Assembly (NCBI RefSeq): GCF_014200725.1 | Contig: NZ_JACHCL010000002.1 | Location: 1-64,000, forward strand | Source of the DNA: Janthinobacterium silvisoli | Lineage (GTDB): Bacteria > Pseudomonadota > Gammaproteobacteria > Burkholderiales > Burkholderiaceae_D | Direction: 5' to 3' | DNA length: 64,000 bases | Shown: piece after piece, positions 60,250-64,000 of the stretch | Layout of the letters: the number at the start of each line of letters is the position of its first letter | Numbering within the stretch: position 1 is the stretch's first letter | Translations under genes and position numbers: made by a program | The notes under the pieces: generated by a model | What the model saw: the letters and a program-made list of their open reading frames with translations, nothing else | Told to the model about the DNA's origin: nothing | Databases searched by the model: none

Positions 60250-61437
60250 ATGCATATTTTGATATTGGGCGCCGGCATCGCGGGCGCCGCTTGCGCCTTG
60301 ACCTTGCAGCGCCAGGGCCACCGGATTACCGTACTGGAGCGCCAGCAGGCGCCAGACACCATGGGTGGCGGCGTAGTGCTGTGGCCGAATGCCAGTTGGG
60401 TGCTGGAGCAGATGGGTTTGCTGGACGCGGTGGCTGCCAAAGCTGGTACACCGGTGCAGATGCGCCGGCTGGATCGTCACGGCGAATTACTGAGCGCGCT
60501 CGATATCGGCCAGCTCGACCGTGCCATGGGCCAGGCCAGCCATGCGATCTTGCGGCGCGACCTGCAAGCCATTTTGCTGGGCAAGCTGCAAGAGCTGGGG
60601 GTGGAGGTGCAATATGGCAGGCCAGTGGTCTCGGTGTCTCACGGTGCGGACCAGCAAGCACGGGTGCACTTGTCTGACGGCCAGGTGCTGCAGGCAGACC
60701 TGATCCTGGGCGCCGAAGGCCGCATGAACTCAAGCGCGCGGCAGTTTGTGCTCGATGGTGCAGCTTCACCGCGTTATCAGGGGTTTCTTAACTGGGTGGG
60801 TATGACACAGATGCCTGCCGATCAGCCGCCCCTGTTCGATGCGATGGCCATCCACGATTACCTGGGCCAGGGATTGCGGTTCGGTATCGTGCCTGTATCT
60901 CCGCACGCGTTTTACTGGGCGGGCGCGCAAACGGCGCCGCTTCTACCGGAGTCGGCGCCGCCCAATCTGCAAACCCATCTGCTTGATCTGTTCCACGACT
61001 GGCCCGATCCCGTGCGCAGGGTCATAAAGCATAGCCAGCCACAAGCCATCCGCCAGATCGCTATTTACGACCACGATCCCATCGAGCGCTGGCACCGGGG
61101 CAACGTCTTGCTGGTAGGCGACGCCGCCCACGCCGCCCTGCCTACTTCAGGCCAGGGCGCCTGCCAGGCGCTGGAAGACGCGTATCACCTGGCGCAGTGC
61201 CTGCAACAGTGTCTGCAAGGAAGTGACCTGGAGACGGCCTTGCCTGCGTTCACGGCCCGCCGGCAAACCAAGACAAGCCAGATCACCTTGCAGGCGCGCG
61301 CCGTGGCGCAAGCCTTGTTCAACACGGACGAACACGCCTGTCGGCAACGCGACGAACAGGCGCGCCAGGCCGATGCACGGCAAATCATGGCCGATATGGC
61401 GCGCGGCTGGGGCAGTGGATTGCCGCTCTCTTCATAG
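60250..61437 (+). CDS. FAD-dependent monooxygenase (class A, UbiH/salicylate hydroxylase-like)
   Basis: This 395-aa flavoprotein has the N-terminal FAD motif LILGAGIAGAACALTLQRQG, a central LILGAEGRMNS block (the GD/G motif) and the second FAD motif LLVGDAAHAALPTSGQGACQALED. It hydroxylates an aromatic or similar ring using NAD(P)H and O2; the substrate cannot be told. GGGAG precedes the ATG at 60250; it is divergent from a LysR regulator, a common arrangement for inducible catabolic genes. Confidence 0.88.
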   Translation: MHILILGAGIAGAACALTLQRQGHRITVLERQQAPDTMGGGVVLWPNASWVLEQMGLLDAVAAKAGTPVQMRRLDRHGELLSALDIGQLDRAMGQASHAILRRDLQAILLGKLQELGVEVQYGRPVVSVSHGADQQARVHLSDGQVLQADLILGAEGRMNSSARQFVLDGAASPRYQGFLNWVGMTQMPADQPPLFDAMAIHDYLGQGLRFGIVPVSPHAFYWAGAQTAPLLPESAPPNLQTHLLDLFHDWPDPVRRVIKHSQPQAIRQIAIYDHDPIERWHRGNVLLVGDAAHAALPTSGQGACQALEDAYHLAQCLQQCLQGSDLETALPAFTARRQTKTSQITLQARAVAQALFNTDEHACRQRDEQARQADARQIMADMARGWGSGLPLSS

Positions 61438-61479
61438 CTATAAGCCTGTGCTACAGTGTTGTTATTACTTCCAGACAAC

Positions 61480-62397
61480 ATGAATACGCCCATGCAGCAT
61501 TCCCTGATCGCCACCGCCCTGCTCGCTTCCATCCACGGCGCCGTCGCCGCGCCCATGAGTCTCGATGACTATCTGGCCTTGCATGGCCCCGAACCGACGG
61601 TGCAAATCCCGTATGGCGCGGCGCCCTCGCAATATGCGCAATTGTTCCGCCCCACTGGCGCGGGGCCGTTCCCGGTGGTGGTGCTGGTGCATGGCGGCTG
61701 CTGGACGGTGGCGTTCGGCGGCATCAGGCAAATGCACAATGTGGCAGGCGCGCTGGCTGCGCAAGGCATTGCCGTGTGGAATGTGGAGTATCGCCGCGTC
61801 GATGAAGCGGGCGGCGGTTATCCCGGCACCTACCAGGATATGCATGCAGCGCTCGACAGCCTGCAAAGCCATGCGACGCAATATCAGCTCGATACCAGCC
61901 GTATCGTGGCCATGGGCCATTCGGCCGGTGGGCAACTGGTGCAATGGATCGCCGGCCGGACAAAACTGCCGAAGACCAGCCCGCTGTATCGCGACAACTT
62001 CCTGCCCGTCAATAACATCATCAGCCTGGGTGGCCTGGCCGACCTGCGCCATGAAAAAGACTTGATCAAGACTAGTTGCGAGCGCGAGATGGTGCAACTG
62101 GCGGGCAGCGCCAGCAGCGAGCGGCCGGACATCTACAGCGACACCAACGCGGCCGAGCTGATGCCCAACGGCAGCCGCACCGTGCTAGCCACCGGGGAAC
62201 TGGACACCATCTCCCCGCCGAGGGTCGCGCACGACTATGCGGCCAAAGCCACACTGGCTGGCGACCAGGCGGAAGTGCTGATCCTGCCTGGCGCCAGCCA
62301 TTACGATGAAATCGCCGCTACCTCGAATGCGTGGAAGATGATCTTGCCGGTGATCCGCCAGATGCTGGGTATGGAGGCCGGGGAGATTCGCCCATGA
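61480..62397 (+). CDS. Exported alpha/beta hydrolase
   Basis: This 305-aa hydrolase has a leader (SLIATALLASIHGAVAAP), then a beta-strand start, the oxyanion motif VLVHGGCW (HGG of the hormone-sensitive lipase/esterase type), the nucleophile elbow MGHSAGGQ (Ser) and a C-terminal catalytic His in LPGASHYDEI. It probably cleaves esters or peptides in the periplasm; kynurenine formamidase-like proteins share the HGG pattern. The start MNTPMQHS at 61480 is used. It overlaps the next small gene by 4 nt. Confidence 0.83.
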   Translation: MNTPMQHSLIATALLASIHGAVAAPMSLDDYLALHGPEPTVQIPYGAAPSQYAQLFRPTGAGPFPVVVLVHGGCWTVAFGGIRQMHNVAGALAAQGIAVWNVEYRRVDEAGGGYPGTYQDMHAALDSLQSHATQYQLDTSRIVAMGHSAGGQLVQWIAGRTKLPKTSPLYRDNFLPVNNIISLGGLADLRHEKDLIKTSCEREMVQLAGSASSERPDIYSDTNAAELMPNGSRTVLATGELDTISPPRVAHDYAAKATLAGDQAEVLILPGASHYDEIAATSNAWKMILPVIRQMLGMEAGEIRP

Positions 62398-62612
62398 AGG
62401 AACTGAAATTCAATATCTTCGGTGCATTGATTTCCGTGCGCGGCGCTCCCGGCGCATGGTCTGCGTTTTATTTCGGCGCCGAAGGCAAGCGCCGCCCCGC
62501 CGACTTTGTCATACCCGGCAACTTGGCGGAAGAGGAACTGTGCGAATACCTGGCCGACCTGTTCCATGAAGACGCCACACCGCGCAATCATTCGGCAAAA
62601 CAATTATCATGA
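62394..62612 (+). CDS. Small conserved protein (72 aa, possibly DUF7661)
   Basis: This 72-aa soluble protein has the pattern KELKFNIFGALISVRG then WSAFYFGAEGKRRPADFVIPG, EEELCEYLADLFHE, which I associate with the DUF7661 family. The ATG at 62394 overlaps the stop of the hydrolase gene and its own stop overlaps the next gene, so the three are an operon. The function is unknown. Confidence 0.7.
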   Translation: MKELKFNIFGALISVRGAPGAWSAFYFGAEGKRRPADFVIPGNLAEEELCEYLADLFHEDATPRNHSAKQLS

Positions 62613-63118
62613 AGCGGGCCATCGCCTTCATGCTGCTGGCCGCCGCTTCCACCCTGGCGCATGCCGGGAATGCACAGCAACTGGAAGACAGCCTGATCCA
62701 CGCACTGCAACTCAAACCAGGCACGAACGAGCGCAGCGGCTATTCCGGCAAGGCAATCCAGGCCTATAAACAAGCTGGCCTGGTCGGCAGGAGGCCGAAC
62801 CAGCGCTTTGACTACACCGATTACTATCTGGTGGCCAAGGGTGCCAGCTTCCTGGGCCATGAACTGGTGCTGATCGAAGAGGAATACATCACGCAATATA
62901 TAGGCTGCTGCGTCAGTCCCGGCGTTGGCGTCACGGTGAAAGTGAACAGCAGCACAAAAAACCTGGCAGCCTTCGCCAAGGCCAATCACTGCACCTTGCT
63001 AGATCCGGTCGATCTCAACCATGCACTGCGCGACGTCGCCATCCAGGCCAGGTTTCCCAAGGCACACTATGCCTCACTGAGTTGCAGGGAGCGCGATGCC
63101 GATCGTGACGATGACTGA
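62609..63118 (+). CDS. Hypothetical exported protein (169 aa)
   Basis: I do not recognise this gene. A Sec leader (MKRAIAFMLLAAASTLAHA) marks it as exported; the mature part of some 150 residues is soluble and has four cysteines, including the pair in QYIGCCVSPGVG, that could form disulfides. It is translationally coupled to the two preceding genes. The C-terminus is strongly acidic and basic (RERDADRDDD). Confidence 0.68.
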   Translation: MKRAIAFMLLAAASTLAHAGNAQQLEDSLIHALQLKPGTNERSGYSGKAIQAYKQAGLVGRRPNQRFDYTDYYLVAKGASFLGHELVLIEEEYITQYIGCCVSPGVGVTVKVNSSTKNLAAFAKANHCTLLDPVDLNHALRDVAIQARFPKAHYASLSCRERDADRDDD

Positions 63119-63186
63119 TTAGTATCTATACCCAGCGGGACTAAGAATAGCCAGAAGTTACTCCCCAGCTCCGCCCAAGATAACAA

Positions 63187-63948
63187 TCAAACCTGGCGCC
63201 GGCGTAAAGCTAAGCCTATCAACGCCAGCCCAGCCAGCGACATCATCACACTACCGGGCTCCGGCACAACCGAAATGGCTTGAGCATCGAATATCCATTT
63301 GCCGCTCGTTGCCGTTGCGCTGGTGATCACATTAATACCGCCATTTTGTCCGCCATCGAAAATACTGAAATACATGGCATAAGAAAGGGCTGACGTACTC
63401 CATTGCGGGAGATCATCATCGCCATACCACTGGCCGCGCCAGCTTGCACCTTTAGCATCAGACAAAGTATATTCCTGTACACCAGACTGGCCGTTATACA
63501 GATTCATAGAGTTCACCGCAACAGTAACCCTGGTCAAGCCATCGGCCTCGGGACGGACCACAAATTTCCCGTCTGCGAAGGTCCCAAACATCGCATTGTG
63601 CGCAACCAGGGCATAAGCGCCACCCTCCCCTCCCCCAAAGCGAGCCGTCTCATATGTACCGCCCATCACCATCGTGGGCGCGACACTAACGCTGAATCCG
63701 GCATGCGGCACTACGATCAGACCGCCGAATGAGCGCTCAAAGCTACCAGTCGGATAGGAAAAGTGTAAAGGGATGTCCAGCGTATTGCCATTGACGCTAA
63801 GGCCGTCGACGCCATATGTATCGGTGTCGTAATAAAAATCCATATTACTACCAACCAACTTTTCATAATTAGCAGCCTGCACAGGAAAGATACAAGCCAG
63901 TGCCAACGCTGCGGTAGGCAGGCGACGAAGCAAGTTCAAAGTTTTCAT
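63187..63948 (-). CDS. PEP-CTERM sorting domain-containing protein
   Basis: This 253-aa exported protein has a Sec leader (LLRRLPTAALALACIFPVQA) and a C-terminal PEP-CTERM signal: VPEPGS followed by a hydrophobic span and a basic end (LALRRRQV), which directs the protein to exosortase processing linked with extracellular polysaccharide. The middle part is a beta-rich domain with many Gly, Tyr and Asp residues. No exosortase gene is in the window. The gene is convergent with the exported hypothetical gene upstream. Confidence 0.88.
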   Translation of the reverse strand: MKTLNLLRRLPTAALALACIFPVQAANYEKLVGSNMDFYYDTDTYGVDGLSVNGNTLDIPLHFSYPTGSFERSFGGLIVVPHAGFSVSVAPTMVMGGTYETARFGGGEGGAYALVAHNAMFGTFADGKFVVRPEADGLTRVTVAVNSMNLYNGQSGVQEYTLSDAKGASWRGQWYGDDDLPQWSTSALSYAMYFSIFDGGQNGGINVITSATATSGKWIFDAQAISVVPEPGSVMMSLAGLALIGLALRRRQV

Positions 63949-64000
63949 TGAGTGTCCTGAAATATAATCAAGACATAAAGATAACTATATTGTTTCTTTT

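Noticed and set aside
1-64000. CRISPR arrays, insertion sequences, integrases, tRNA and rRNA genes
   Set aside because: I looked for regular spaced repeats, transposase or integrase motifs and tRNA-like ends and saw none; a tool-based scan would be needed to exclude them fully.

Overview
The window reads as chromosomal DNA of a GC-rich betaproteobacterium, most likely Oxalobacteraceae (Janthinobacterium/Massilia-like). The clues are the RegB/RegA pair behind a cyo terminal oxidase operon, a CzcE-like protein, a PEP-CTERM protein, HvfB/HvfC-type proteins and many hybrid histidine kinases. The genus is an inference from gene content. I saw no rRNA, tRNA, CRISPR array, transposase or integrase.

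Left part (1-13.7 kb). A HerA-like ATPase enters from outside the window and is followed by a decayed GIY-YIG-type gene; both are more AT-rich than the rest and look like the edge of an accessory or defence region. Next comes an OmpR-type two-component pair, divergent from an exported methionine sulfoxide repair operon (Tat-type MsrB, DipZ-like thiol relay, MsrA). Then follow a DJ-1/PfpI protein, a ferredoxin-NADP reductase, a large lipoprotein joining two discoidin domains to a di-haem oxidoreductase, a GFA enzyme and a low-complexity KGG-type protein.

Middle part (13.7-37.8 kb). A CzcE-like protein and a DUF3297 protein precede the most unusual locus: a three-gene overlapping operon of a ferritin-like protein with a cysteine-rich C-terminal segment, a DUF692/MNIO oxidase and a DUF2063 partner. 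This looks like a peptide- or protein-modifying system with an unusually large candidate substrate. Then come glutaminyl cyclotransferase, a LysR regulator divergent from a CidA/LrgB pair, a TetR regulator divergent from a TetX-like flavin monooxygenase, and a selenium operon (mnmH, selD and a phosphonate-type ABC importer). Carbonic anhydrase, a chemoreceptor, an M61 peptidase and several small housekeeping or secreted proteins follow.

Right part (37.8-64 kb). An AT-richer patch of five small unknown genes (37.8-40.5 kb) precedes the compact minus-strand operon cyoABCD-surf1-regB-regA. After an MFS transporter comes a 10-kb signalling block: a CHASE3-GAF hybrid kinase with three receivers, a CheR methyltransferase without CheB, a receiver-kinase, a GAF-PAS protein that stops inside its kinase domain, and a convergent GAF-PAS hybrid kinase. 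The end holds a LysR/FAD-monooxygenase pair, an exported alpha/beta hydrolase, two small proteins and a PEP-CTERM protein.
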